NCBI GenBank assembly: GCA_964384675.1
Contig: CAYLNK010000054.1
Span: 1-26,188, forward strand
Length of the DNA: 26,188 bases
Direction: 5' to 3'
From: CAYLNK01 sp964384675
GTDB lineage: Bacteria > Acidobacteriota > Thermoanaerobaculia > UBA5066
Below the pieces are notes generated by a model. The model was not told the DNA's origin. It made no database searches and was given only the letters and a program-made list of their open reading frames with translations. This document shows positions 14,628 through 22,837 of this stretch, piece after piece. The position numbers and the translations under genes are program-made. Each line of letters begins with the position of its first letter. The stretch's first letter is position 1.

Positions 14628-15557
14628 GTGGAGCACCCCGAACGCCCCATCTTCATCGTCGGGGCGCCCCGATCCGGGACGACCCTCGTCGCCTCGATCC
14701 TGGCGGCCCACCCGCGGATCGCGATCTCTCCCGAGACTCGCTTCCTCAGCCAGCTGCTCCCCGATGTGCCGGTGGACGCGAGGGGGAGCGTCGAGGCGAT
14801 GAGCGCGCTGGCGGGCCGCATCTGCGGACCCGGACACCTCCAGGTGGCCGAGCTCGACGCCGGCTCGCTGGTGGCCCGGGTGGTGGCCGAGCGAATCGAC
14901 GATCCGCACCGCTTCTTCTCCCTCCTCCTCGACGAGGTGAAGCGGCAGACCGGGAAGCCGCGGATCGGCGAGAAGACGCCGGATCACGACCTCCATGCCG
15001 AGACGCTGCTCGCCTGGTACCCCGACTGCCGGATCCTCTGGATGGTCCGCGATCCGCGCGCGCTCCTGGCGTCCTCGCGCAAGGTACCGTTCCGGTACGT
15101 CAGCAATCCCCGCGGGGTCGCCCACCGGTGGCTCCGATCCGTCGAGGCGCTGGAGCGTCTGTCCCCCCGGGACGCCCGGATCCTGAGCGTGAGGTACGAG
15201 GACCTCGTCGGCGAGCCGTCGCGGGAGGGGAGCCGGATCTTCGAGTTCGTCGGGGAGCGGTTCGACCCGGCGCTGTTGAACGCCGAGCGCCCCCGCTACG
15301 CGCGGCCTCACACGCCCTGGCACGAGGCTCACCAGGACCGCGCTCGCGCGCCCGTCGACCGCGCTTCGCTCGGCCGCTGGAAAGAGGAGCTCCGGCCCGA
15401 GGAGATCACGCTGCTCGAGCTGGCGGCGGGGCGCGCACTGGGCAGGTGGGGCTACTCCCGGGCTTCGTCGCTCCGGGGGTGCCTCCGGCTCGCCCGGCTC
15501 GTCGCAGCCCGCGTCCTGGTGGGACGGCGTCCCGACTGGACCGTCCGGCCGAGCTGA
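14628..15557 (+). CDS. PAPS-dependent sulfotransferase family protein
   Basis: About 309 residues. The N-terminal FIVGAPRSGTTLV (9-21) is the 5'-phosphosulfate loop that binds PAPS. GEKTPDHDLHAETLL (114-128) and ILWMVRDPRALLASSRK (136-152) form the 3'-phosphate site, with R141 and S149/S150. ILSVRYEDLVGEP is the next conserved block. It would transfer sulfate to a hydroxyl or amine of a glycan, lipid or small molecule; the acceptor cannot be deduced. The start is GTG at 14628, with no clear ribosome binding site. It is 120 bp after the methyltransferase on the same strand and convergent with the MBOAT-SGNH gene. Confidence 0.88.
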   Translation: MEHPERPIFIVGAPRSGTTLVASILAAHPRIAISPETRFLSQLLPDVPVDARGSVEAMSALAGRICGPGHLQVAELDAGSLVARVVAERIDDPHRFFSLLLDEVKRQTGKPRIGEKTPDHDLHAETLLAWYPDCRILWMVRDPRALLASSRKVPFRYVSNPRGVAHRWLRSVEALERLSPRDARILSVRYEDLVGEPSREGSRIFEFVGERFDPALLNAERPRYARPHTPWHEAHQDRARAPVDRASLGRWKEELRPEEITLLELAAGRALGRWGYSRASSLRGCLRLARLVAARVLVGRRPDWTVRPS

Positions 15558-15589
15558 GGGCGCGGGTCTCGCCCCGGTGGCTCGATCTC

Positions 15590-18352
15590 CTAGCGAGCCG
15601 GTACCGGCAGGTCGAACGGGATCTCGGCGGCGTGCTCCAGGAGCGCTCGGTGGAGCGCGTCCGCGATCAGCCGGGTCCCTTTGCGATTGGGATGGTGATT
15701 CGTGCGGGCCACGCTGATCGTGGCGGGATCGACACCGTCGTAGACGTGGTCCAGCCGCACCACCACGAACCCGGCCTCGGCGGCGAGCCGCGCCGCGACC
15801 GGCGCCTCGCCCCGTGACGAGCTCAGCTCGATGGGGGGAAGCCCGACCCAGACCGGGACCGCGTCACGGGCCCGGCAGACCTCGACCATCCGCCGGTAGA
15901 CCCAGACCAGCAGGGCTTCCTGGCGGGGACGGAGGCGTCGCATCGACTCCGCCTCGGAGAGCCCGGCGTCGACGCCCGCGAGGGTGACCAGGTCCTTCAG
16001 CCCCGGATACTCGAGGTCGACGCCCGCGCCGACGCCTCGCGCCAGGGCCAGGGCCGCGCGGCGCAGCTCGCCCTCCACCGAGACGTAGAGCACGACGTCC
16101 GGACCGAACGCGATCGCCTTCTTCTCCAGGTGCACCAGCGATTCGAGGGGCCCGTACCCTCCGACCGCGAGGTTCAGGAGATCGTAGTGGGCGTATCTCC
16201 TGCGGTCGTTCTCCCGGTTGATCCGCTCCTCGAGGAGGTGCTCGAACGTCTCGTCGTCCGCCACGTTGGGCGACGTGACGTAGGAGCCGCCCAGGAACGC
16301 CGCCCGGAACGTCCCCCGGGCCTTGGCCAGCTCGTAGTCCCGATCGCGCATCCCCCAGCGGTTCGTGGTGATGATCGCGTCCTTCTCGCTGCGGCCGTTG
16401 GCGATCATCTCGACGCGCCGCAGGTCGCCCGTGGGCCGGCCGAGCGTCTCGATCCACTCCCTCCCGTCCCGCAAGGCCACCGGCTCGAACGTCCGCCACA
16501 GGGCGGGGTTCGTCACGTTCACGTTCGCCAGGTTCTCGTAGTAGCTCCGGACCAGCTCCTGATCGTCGGCCCGGTTGAGCGCCACGACCTTGAGGCTCCG
16601 GACCAGCTCGGCGACGTCGGTACCGAGACGACCGTAGACGACGGGCGTCGCCGCGAGGACCAGGCTCGCCATGAGCAGGGTCGTCCCCGACGCGGAAAGG
16701 ACGACCCGGCGGCGGCTCGAGCCGGCGGCCGGCCCCCGCGCGAGGTGAAAGCCCACCCCGTAGACGAGGAGGATCGCCGCGAGCTCGGGGATCCAGCGGA
16801 GGTCGTGACCGGGAGCGGAGCCCGCGCGCCGGACCAGCGACAGCCAGTCCCCGAGGGAAGCGGCGCTCCAGAGCGCCCAGAAGACCGAGATGAACGCGAA
16901 CATGGCGGCGACGCGGCCCACGAAGACCACCGTCTCGCGCACCGTGCGCCGCGGCAGTAGCCACGGGTGCCGCGGCTTCCCCAGCGTCGTGCGGCGAGGC
17001 CGGCGCGATTCGATCTCCACGTTGGCGAGAAGCAGGACGCCGAAGGTCGTCCAGAAGAGGACGTCGGTCGTCGTGAACCGCGGCGTGCCCCGGAGCCAGA
17101 ACCACTGGTAGGCGTGCAGGAGCGCCGTCGCCACGAACGCGAGGGCCGTGGCCGCCAGCACCGCCGCGTGGCTCCCCTTGCCGCGCAACGCGAAGTAAGC
17201 GGGGTGATAGACGAGCTTCATGATGAAGTCCCGCCAGTACGTGTTCGTCCGGCGCCAGAAGTCCGTGAAGCCAGCCGAGAAGAGGTTCAGGTCGTTCGTC
17301 TCCGGCAGGTCGAACCCGAACAGGTGCAGGATTCCGATCGCGACGTCGAACTGGCCCAGCACCTGGAGGAGCAGCAGGTAGTTGCTCAGGAGGAAGCGCC
17401 ACAGCTCGCCGGAGCTCGTCACCTCGATGGCCGGGATCGCGAGGTATCGATAGACGTACCGGTAGAGCAGCAGGTAGACGATGCCTCTGAGGATCCAGCG
17501 GAGGCCCTTGAAGCGGACGCTGGGAGCCGGCCTGCCGTGGAAGCCGCGGCGCATCGCCTGGAAGTCGACGATCGGGAAGAGCAGGAACACGACGTTCGGC
17601 AGCAGGAAGAAGTAGGCGAGGGTCGGCCACAGCCCCGGGGGAGCCTTCGCGTGCCGGAGGTCGTAGTAGTACGAGATCGTCCGGAACATGAAGAACGAGC
17701 CGACGAGCGGCCAGACCGCGGACGGGACCGGGCTCGGGAACGCGCCGGCGCGGGCGGCCGCGACGGCCGTACCTGCCGCGAGCAGGAGCGCCGTGCGCCC
17801 CGGGAACGGGATCCGGACGTGGCAGAGCCCGATCAGGACGAGCCCGATCCCCACGAGGGCCGCCGTCCCCTTCCCTCCCAGGACCAGCGCGAGGGCGCAG
17901 AGCGAAAGCGCCACGAATGCGGGGAGGCGCAGTCGCTCGGCCAGGCCCTGGTGCGCGAGGAACCCGAAGAAGATCAGCGGGCCGAGGATCTGGTGGAGCG
18001 CCGCGTGCTCGATCTGGAACGTCCGGAAGAGCAGCACGACCAGCCCGGTCTGGGCCGCGGCGAGCAGGAGGCCGATCGCCTCGTGACCGGCTTCCGCGGG
18101 GGGCGGAGGCTCGACCGCGATCTCGAAGCGTGATCGCACGGCCGGGAGGAGAGCGATGAGCCCGGCCACCACGGCGAGTGCGGCGACGAGCCACCCCGCC
18201 CATCCGACACCGCCATCGACGACGCGGCGGAGGACCAGCTGCGTCGCGACGATGCGGGCGAGCCCTCCGAGGCCCACCAGCCAGAGGCCCATGGTGCTGA
18301 CACGTGCGAGGGTTGGCGTCATCAGGTCGCGGGACCATACCCGAAACCTCAC
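15590..18352 (-). CDS. MBOAT-SGNH fusion O-acyltransferase
   Basis: A two-part protein of 910 residues counted from the ATG at 18322; GTG at 18352 overlaps the upstream stop (GTGA) and would add 10. Residues 1-560 are polytopic membrane sequence of AlgI/DltB type: FMFRTISYYYDLRHAK (211-226), TDFWRRTNTYWRDFIMKLVYHP (353-374 as two blocks) and the likely catalytic H403 in LLHAYQWFW. Residues from about 640 form an SGNH hydrolase-like domain with the nucleophile S680 in FLGGSYVTS, a glycine block near NLAVGGYG (717-724), and H876/H877 in NHHPNRKG. In two-protein systems the MBOAT passes an acyl group across the membrane and an SGNH partner (AlgJ/DltD type) places it on a polymer; here both are in one chain. 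It is likely co-transcribed with the GT-C-like gene. Confidence 0.85.
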   Translation of the reverse strand: MRFRVWSRDLMTPTLARVSTMGLWLVGLGGLARIVATQLVLRRVVDGGVGWAGWLVAALAVVAGLIALLPAVRSRFEIAVEPPPPAEAGHEAIGLLLAAAQTGLVVLLFRTFQIEHAALHQILGPLIFFGFLAHQGLAERLRLPAFVALSLCALALVLGGKGTAALVGIGLVLIGLCHVRIPFPGRTALLLAAGTAVAAARAGAFPSPVPSAVWPLVGSFFMFRTISYYYDLRHAKAPPGLWPTLAYFFLLPNVVFLLFPIVDFQAMRRGFHGRPAPSVRFKGLRWILRGIVYLLLYRYVYRYLAIPAIEVTSSGELWRFLLSNYLLLLQVLGQFDVAIGILHLFGFDLPETNDLNLFSAGFTDFWRRTNTYWRDFIMKLVYHPAYFALRGKGSHAAVLAATALAFVATALLHAYQWFWLRGTPRFTTTDVLFWTTFGVLLLANVEIESRRPRRTTLGKPRHPWLLPRRTVRETVVFVGRVAAMFAFISVFWALWSAASLGDWLSLVRRAGSAPGHDLRWIPELAAILLVYGVGFHLARGPAAGSSRRRVVLSASGTTLLMASLVLAATPVVYGRLGTDVAELVRSLKVVALNRADDQELVRSYYENLANVNVTNPALWRTFEPVALRDGREWIETLGRPTGDLRRVEMIANGRSEKDAIITTNRWGMRDRDYELAKARGTFRAAFLGGSYVTSPNVADDETFEHLLEERINRENDRRRYAHYDLLNLAVGGYGPLESLVHLEKKAIAFGPDVVLYVSVEGELRRAALALARGVGAGVDLEYPGLKDLVTLAGVDAGLSEAESMRRLRPRQEALLVWVYRRMVEVCRARDAVPVWVGLPPIELSSSRGEAPVAARLAAEAGFVVVRLDHVYDGVDPATISVARTNHHPNRKGTRLIADALHRALLEHAAEIPFDLPVPAR

Positions 18353-20352
18353 CGGAATCGCGCCAGCTCGTCGACGCGCGCCTGGGCCGCGGAATGGAAG
18401 CCGGCGCGGAGGAACGCCCGATAGCAGTGGAGCGCGTCGCGCGGGCGGCCGTTCCGGTAGTAGAGCGTACCGAGGTTGTAGAACGCTTCCGGGAACGCCC
18501 CGCGCGTGACCCGGATGTAGTGCTGGTAGAGACGCTCGGCGGCGCCCGGCTCCCCCGTCGCCGAGGCCAGCGCCGCGAGGTTCGTCCATCCGACCGGGAA
18601 CGGCTGCCGGCGGACGAAGCCGGACAGCCACCGGGCGAGGGGCGAAGCGGTCGCCGCCGCCACCAGGGCCGGCACCTCGCCGGCCGCCGGGATCCCGATC
18701 CGTCCGGCCTCGTCCTCCACCCGGATGGTGGGGACGTCGGTCCGGTAGCCGGGCGCGAGGTAGACCGCGGCGCGGGTGTCGGCGTGGACCAGCCGCCAGC
18801 CCGCCATCCGGCGAAGCTGCAGGACCCAGCCGATCATCGAGCCGTGGTCGAGCACCACCAGCTCGACGTCGTTCCGGGCGCACAGCTCCGCGAGCCCGCT
18901 CGCCCAGGACGCCGAGAGCTCCTGGAACAGCGCCTCGCGCATCACCTCGAGGCGTCCGTCGACGTACACCTTCTGCGGCAGCGCGAAGCCGAGCCACGAT
19001 CCCGTGTTGAGGTCGTTCAGGAGCTTCCCGTCCAGGCGGTGCGTCAGGAGGAACTCCGCCGTCTCGATCGGATGGAGGTCCCGGCTGAGGCCGGCTCCGA
19101 AGAAGTTCGGCCGCCGCTCGGATGTGGTCCAGGCGTCGGTGACGACGCGCAGTCCGACGAGGAGGACCGCCGCGCCCGCCACCGGCGGCCCCCAGCGCGA
19201 GAGCGCCCGCGGGACACGGACGCCGTCCGGCCGGAAGACGTCCCGCACGTCCCGCAGCGCAGCGGCCACCACCGGCGCGGCGACGAGGACGAAGAGCGGG
19301 ACGTTCCGCACCTGCCGGAACGAGAGGTAGAAGAACGCGATCAGGATCAGCCCCTCGGCCAGCCGCCGGCGGCGCAGGGTGAGGAGGAAGAGGAGCGCCG
19401 TCGCGATCGACAGGCCCATGTAGAGCCGGAGGGCCGGCGTGACGGCGTACGGCATGGCCTCCGTCGCGCGCACCGACCAGGGAGCGGCGAACTCCCCGAT
19501 GAACTGCTTGAACGTCGTCTCGTCGGTGACGCGCGTGAAGACGTAGAACGGGAAGAGCAGCCCCTTCACGCCGTACGGATTCAGGAACGACGCCGCCGCG
19601 CCGGCGGCGCACCAGCCGACCAGGCGTGCCTCCCAGGCGCGGCGGTGGACGAGCCGGGAGAGGGCGTACGCGCCCATCACCGCCCAGCCCAGCACGAAGA
19701 GCGCATGCGCGTTCGTCCAGACGAGCTGGATCACGGGGAGGAGCCAGAGCCGGTCCCGGCGGCCGGCGTCGTAGTCGTCGAGGACCAGGAGCATCGCCGA
19801 GAGGAAGGCCCATGTGACGATCTCCGGGCGGGTCTGGATCCGGATCTCCACGATCAGCACGGCCGCCACGAAGAGTCCCCACGTGACGGGCGCCGGCGCC
19901 CCGGTCGCGAGGAGCCGGGTCAGGAGGAGCACGAAGACCATCCCCACCGCGACGACGACCAGCCCGGTGAGGCCCGCGTCGCCGAAGAGGGCCCGCGAAC
20001 CGTACAGAGCGAGCTGGAAGAGCCAGTGGAGGTCGACGTAGTCGTTCCCGGGCACGGACCACGTGAAGGTGTCGCCTCGCGGGACGTCGTGGTTCGCCAC
20101 GATCCACCGGGCGGCATGGAGGTGGATCCCGATGTCCCAGTCCCCGACCTGCCGGAGCGAGAACAGGAGCACGAGGAGGAACGCCGGCCCGAAGGCGTAG
20201 GGCCACGTCCCCGCCCGGATCGAAGGCCAGCCCCGGACGGGCGCAGCGGCCGGGGCTGCCGGGCCTTCCGGACCTGCTGGCGCCGCCGGGGCGTCCGCCG
20301 GGCGCCTGCGCCTTCCCGCCACGGGCGCATCGTAACCGCCCGGATGTACCAT
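18349..20352 (-). CDS. Polytopic membrane protein, GT-C-like, with C-terminal TPR
   Basis: About 667 residues. A Pro/Ala-rich cytoplasmic tail precedes the first membrane segment (YAFGPAFLLVLLFSL). It is followed by GDWDIGIHLHAARWIVANHDVPRGDTFTW, given here as a GDWD...HL...D block typical of GT-C (ArnT/PMT-like) first periplasmic loops. About ten further hydrophobic segments follow. A soluble region after about residue 400 holds NTGSWLGFALPQKVYVDGRLEV. The last ~80 residues form two TPR-like helix pairs (NLAALASATGEPGAAERLY and NLGTLYYRNGRPRDALHCY). It could transfer a sugar from a lipid carrier to a surface polymer, but no substrate is readable. The start is ATG at 20352 with GGAG ten bases upstream; GTG at 20322 is an alternative. 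It overlaps the MBOAT-SGNH gene by 4 bases if that gene starts at its GTG. Confidence 0.75.
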   Translation of the reverse strand: MVHPGGYDAPVAGRRRRPADAPAAPAGPEGPAAPAAAPVRGWPSIRAGTWPYAFGPAFLLVLLFSLRQVGDWDIGIHLHAARWIVANHDVPRGDTFTWSVPGNDYVDLHWLFQLALYGSRALFGDAGLTGLVVVAVGMVFVLLLTRLLATGAPAPVTWGLFVAAVLIVEIRIQTRPEIVTWAFLSAMLLVLDDYDAGRRDRLWLLPVIQLVWTNAHALFVLGWAVMGAYALSRLVHRRAWEARLVGWCAAGAAASFLNPYGVKGLLFPFYVFTRVTDETTFKQFIGEFAAPWSVRATEAMPYAVTPALRLYMGLSIATALLFLLTLRRRRLAEGLILIAFFYLSFRQVRNVPLFVLVAAPVVAAALRDVRDVFRPDGVRVPRALSRWGPPVAGAAVLLVGLRVVTDAWTTSERRPNFFGAGLSRDLHPIETAEFLLTHRLDGKLLNDLNTGSWLGFALPQKVYVDGRLEVMREALFQELSASWASGLAELCARNDVELVVLDHGSMIGWVLQLRRMAGWRLVHADTRAAVYLAPGYRTDVPTIRVEDEAGRIGIPAAGEVPALVAAATASPLARWLSGFVRRQPFPVGWTNLAALASATGEPGAAERLYQHYIRVTRGAFPEAFYNLGTLYYRNGRPRDALHCYRAFLRAGFHSAAQARVDELARFR

Positions 20353-20418
20353 CGTGCCGATGCTCCGAGCCGTCCTTTCCGGGGCGCCCGCCGAGGTGGC
20401 GGCACAGGCCTGAAACCG

Positions 20419-20688
20419 ATGGACCCGAAGACGCCCGCCCGCGTGAACCTGATCGGCCGCCTCCTCGCGCGGCTGAACCTCCGCTTCCCCGGGCTCTTCG
20501 CCCTGCTCGTGGCGATCCTGGTCGCGGACGTCGTCGTCCCGGACCCGATCCCGTTCGTGGACGAGATCGTGCTGGCGCTCCTCACGGCGCTCTTCGGGCT
20601 CTGGAAAGGGCGGCGTCCGCCCGTCATGCCGCCGCCCGCTCCTCCGCCTCCCTCTCCGCGCGGAACTTCGCCGCTCCCTCCGTCGTAA
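20419..20688 (+). CDS. DUF6116 family small membrane protein
   Basis: An 89-residue protein with two hydrophobic segments (about 24-41 and 49-61) around the motif PDPIPFVDEI. That motif, plus the N-terminal NLIGRLLARL, matches the DUF6116 family as I remember it. A proline-rich tail ends the protein. Function is unknown. The ATG at 20419 is the family-like start. It is divergent from the GT-C-like gene (66 bp) and 19 bp upstream of the DUF4097 gene on the same strand. Confidence 0.75.
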   Translation: MDPKTPARVNLIGRLLARLNLRFPGLFALLVAILVADVVVPDPIPFVDEIVLALLTALFGLWKGRRPPVMPPPAPPPPSPRGTSPLPPS

Positions 20689-20707
20689 CTGTCGGCGGAG
20701 GTTCACC

Positions 20708-21829
20708 ATGTCTCTCGCGGCCCGCGTTCCGGCGGCTTTCGCTGCCGTCCTTCTCGCCCTCCCCGCCGGCGCCTCTCCCGCGCCGTTCTCCAGGACGCTG
20801 CACCACGCGATCCCCGTGACGGCGGGACAGACGGTGCTCCTCGAGAACCTCGCCGGCCGGCTCGAGATCGTGGCCGGCAAGGGACCGGAGGTGGTCGTGG
20901 ACGGGACGGCGTACGCCGAGACCGAACGCCTCCTCGAAGCGCTCAAGCTGGACGTCCAGGGAACGACTGCCCACATGACGTACCCGATCGACGGCCCCGT
21001 TTACTACCCGGGTGACAAGCGGTCGGGCTTCCTGGAGTCGCTCTCGTACAGCTCCTCGACCGTCGACTACCAGGGACGTCGCGTGACCGTGCGGCAGGGC
21101 CGCGGCTCGGGCACGCTCCTCTACGCCGACCTCAGGCTCCTCGTGCCGCCCGGCGTGAGCGTCGAGGCCTTCCAGGCCGTGGGCCGCATCTCGGCCCGGA
21201 ACGTCGGGGGCGGCATCAAGGCCAGGACCGGGTCCGGGGACATCGACGTCTCGGACGCCACCGGAGCCATCACGCTGAAGACCGGGAGCGGCGACGTCTC
21301 CGTGGACGGCGGCGCCGCGCTCGAGGTCTCGACCGGCTCCGGCGACGTCGCGGCCAGCCGCCTGAAGGGCGACGTCGTGGTCCACACCGGCTCCGGCGAC
21401 GTCCGGCTCTCCCGGGCCGAGGCCACCCGTGTCTCGATCCACACCGGCTCCGGCGAGATCACGCTGGACGACGTGACCGGTTCGCTGGAGCTGCGCACCG
21501 GCTCGGGCGACGTCGGCGGCCGCGGGCTGCGCGGCGTGGAGAGCCTGGCCGTCGAGACGGGGAGCGGCCAGGTGGTGCTGGTGGCGCGCGAAGCGGCGCG
21601 TCTGACGCGCGCCGAGGTCGAGACCGGCAGCGGCGACGTCGAGCTCTCGCTCGGCGGCGCGCCCGCCATGACGCTCACCGTCTCGACCTCGAGCGGCGGC
21701 GTGGATCTCGACGGCCTGTCGGACGTCCGCTACCGCACGCGCAAGGAGCGCCGGGTCGAGGCGGACGTGAGGGGCGGCGGCGTGCCGGTGCGAATCCGTA
21801 CGTCGAGCGGCAGCGTCGTGGTCCGGTAG
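20708..21829 (+). CDS. DUF4097 family beta-strand repeat protein, exported
   Basis: A 373-residue protein with a signal peptide (about 1-23, ending GASPAP). It is followed by a beta-helix or toast-rack-like domain built from a repeated TGSGDV/TGSGEI motif, seen at least eight times between about residues 170 and 330, ending in SSGGV and SSGSV variants. Each repeat is one turn of a beta ladder in this family. The ATG at 20708 has GGAGG six bases upstream. Members are often found near envelope or stress genes, but the role is unknown. It is convergent with the prolyl aminopeptidase gene, 16 bases apart. Confidence 0.9.
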   Translation: MSLAARVPAAFAAVLLALPAGASPAPFSRTLHHAIPVTAGQTVLLENLAGRLEIVAGKGPEVVVDGTAYAETERLLEALKLDVQGTTAHMTYPIDGPVYYPGDKRSGFLESLSYSSSTVDYQGRRVTVRQGRGSGTLLYADLRLLVPPGVSVEAFQAVGRISARNVGGGIKARTGSGDIDVSDATGAITLKTGSGDVSVDGGAALEVSTGSGDVAASRLKGDVVVHTGSGDVRLSRAEATRVSIHTGSGEITLDDVTGSLELRTGSGDVGGRGLRGVESLAVETGSGQVVLVAREAARLTRAEVETGSGDVELSLGGAPAMTLTVSTSSGGVDLDGLSDVRYRTRKERRVEADVRGGGVPVRIRTSSGSVVVR

Positions 21830-21845
21830 AGCCGGGCCCCGTTCG

Positions 21846-22784
21846 TTACCGGAACCCGTCGGTCGCGCGGACGAGCGCCGCGCAGATCCCGGGCTCCGTG
21901 GCCGCGTGCCCGGCGTCGGGAACGATCTCGAGCCGGGCCTCGGGCCAGGCGCGGTGCAGCTCCCAGGCGGAGGCGGCCGGGCAGACGACGTCGTAGCGGC
22001 CCTGCACGATGACGCCCGGGATGTGGCGGATCCTCGAGGCGTCCCTGAGGAGCTGATCGGTCGGGGACAGGAACGAGTCGTTCACGAAGTAGTGCGCCTC
22101 GATCCGGGCGAGCGCGATCTCCTTGCCGATCTCTTCCTCCGCGGGCGTCTCGACGGTGCCGACCAGCCTCGACGCGCTCTCCTCCCAGGCGTTCCAGGCG
22201 AGGGCCGCCGAGCGGCGCACGGCGGCGTCCTCCGAGGTGAGCCGGCGGAAATAGGCGTTCATCGGGTCGGCCCGCTCCGCCTCCGGGAGGTGGCCGAGGA
22301 ACGTCTCCCACGTGTCCGGGTAGATCCGGCGCGCGCCGTCCCCGAACGTCCAGTCGACCTCGCTCCGGCGGGCCAGGAAGATCCCGCGCAGGATCAGGCC
22401 GGTCACCCGCTCCGGGTGCGTCTCGGCATAGGCGAGCGCGAGCGTCGAGCCCCACGAGCCGCCGAAGACGAGCCAGCGGTCGATCCCGAGGTGCGCGCGG
22501 AGCGTCTCGACGTCGGCGACCAGGTCCCAGGTGGTGTTCTCGCGCAGCTCCCCGAGCGGCGTCGAACGGCCGGAGCCGCGCTGGTCGAAGAGGATCACCC
22601 GGTAGTGGGCGGGGTCGAAGAAGCGGCGGTGGTACGCGGAGCAGCCGGCCCCCGGCCCGCCGTGCAGGAAGACGACGGGCGCTCCGTGCGGATTCCCGGC
22701 CTCCTCCACGTACAGATCGTGAAGGCCGGAGACCGGCAGGCGGAACGTGCGGTACGGCTCGATCTCGGGGTAGAGGCTCGACAC
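21846..22784 (-). CDS. pip: Prolyl aminopeptidase (proline iminopeptidase)
   Basis: A 312-residue alpha/beta hydrolase that removes N-terminal proline from peptides. The oxyanion-hole motif HGGPG is at 41-45 and the nucleophile is S110 in GGSWGS, which is diagnostic of this family. The catalytic Asp is D265 in GRYDVVCP and the His is H293 in DAGHAA. Length and start (YPEIEPYRTFRLPVSGLHDLY) match the family closely. It probably acts in the cytoplasm on peptides; no signal peptide is visible. It lies 53 bp downstream of the mechanosensitive channel gene on the same strand. Confidence 0.95.
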   Translation of the reverse strand: MSSLYPEIEPYRTFRLPVSGLHDLYVEEAGNPHGAPVVFLHGGPGAGCSAYHRRFFDPAHYRVILFDQRGSGRSTPLGELRENTTWDLVADVETLRAHLGIDRWLVFGGSWGSTLALAYAETHPERVTGLILRGIFLARRSEVDWTFGDGARRIYPDTWETFLGHLPEAERADPMNAYFRRLTSEDAAVRRSAALAWNAWEESASRLVGTVETPAEEEIGKEIALARIEAHYFVNDSFLSPTDQLLRDASRIRHIPGVIVQGRYDVVCPAASAWELHRAWPEARLEIVPDAGHAATEPGICAALVRATDGFR

Positions 22785-22837
22785 GACGGGATTGTACGGA
22801 CGCGGCCCCTAAAGGGTTCGCTCCCGCCACCGGGTCG

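Noticed and set aside
18353..20206. Extension of the MBOAT-SGNH open frame upstream as one 1538-codon protein
   Set aside because: The extension lies in another frame of the GT-C-like gene, is rich in Arg and Pro, and shows no domain. The GT-C-like reading has clear membrane segments and TPRs.
21220..21640. Repeated ACCGGCTCCGGCGACGTC-like DNA as a possible CRISPR or mobile repeat
   Set aside because: The spacing and codon frame show that it encodes the TGSGDV repeats of the DUF4097 protein; the copies vary at synonymous sites.
21846..22784. Prolyl aminopeptidase as a proline supplier for the pyrrole cassette
   Set aside because: It lies more than 8 kb away with several unrelated genes and strand changes between. 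The shared proline theme is probably coincidence.
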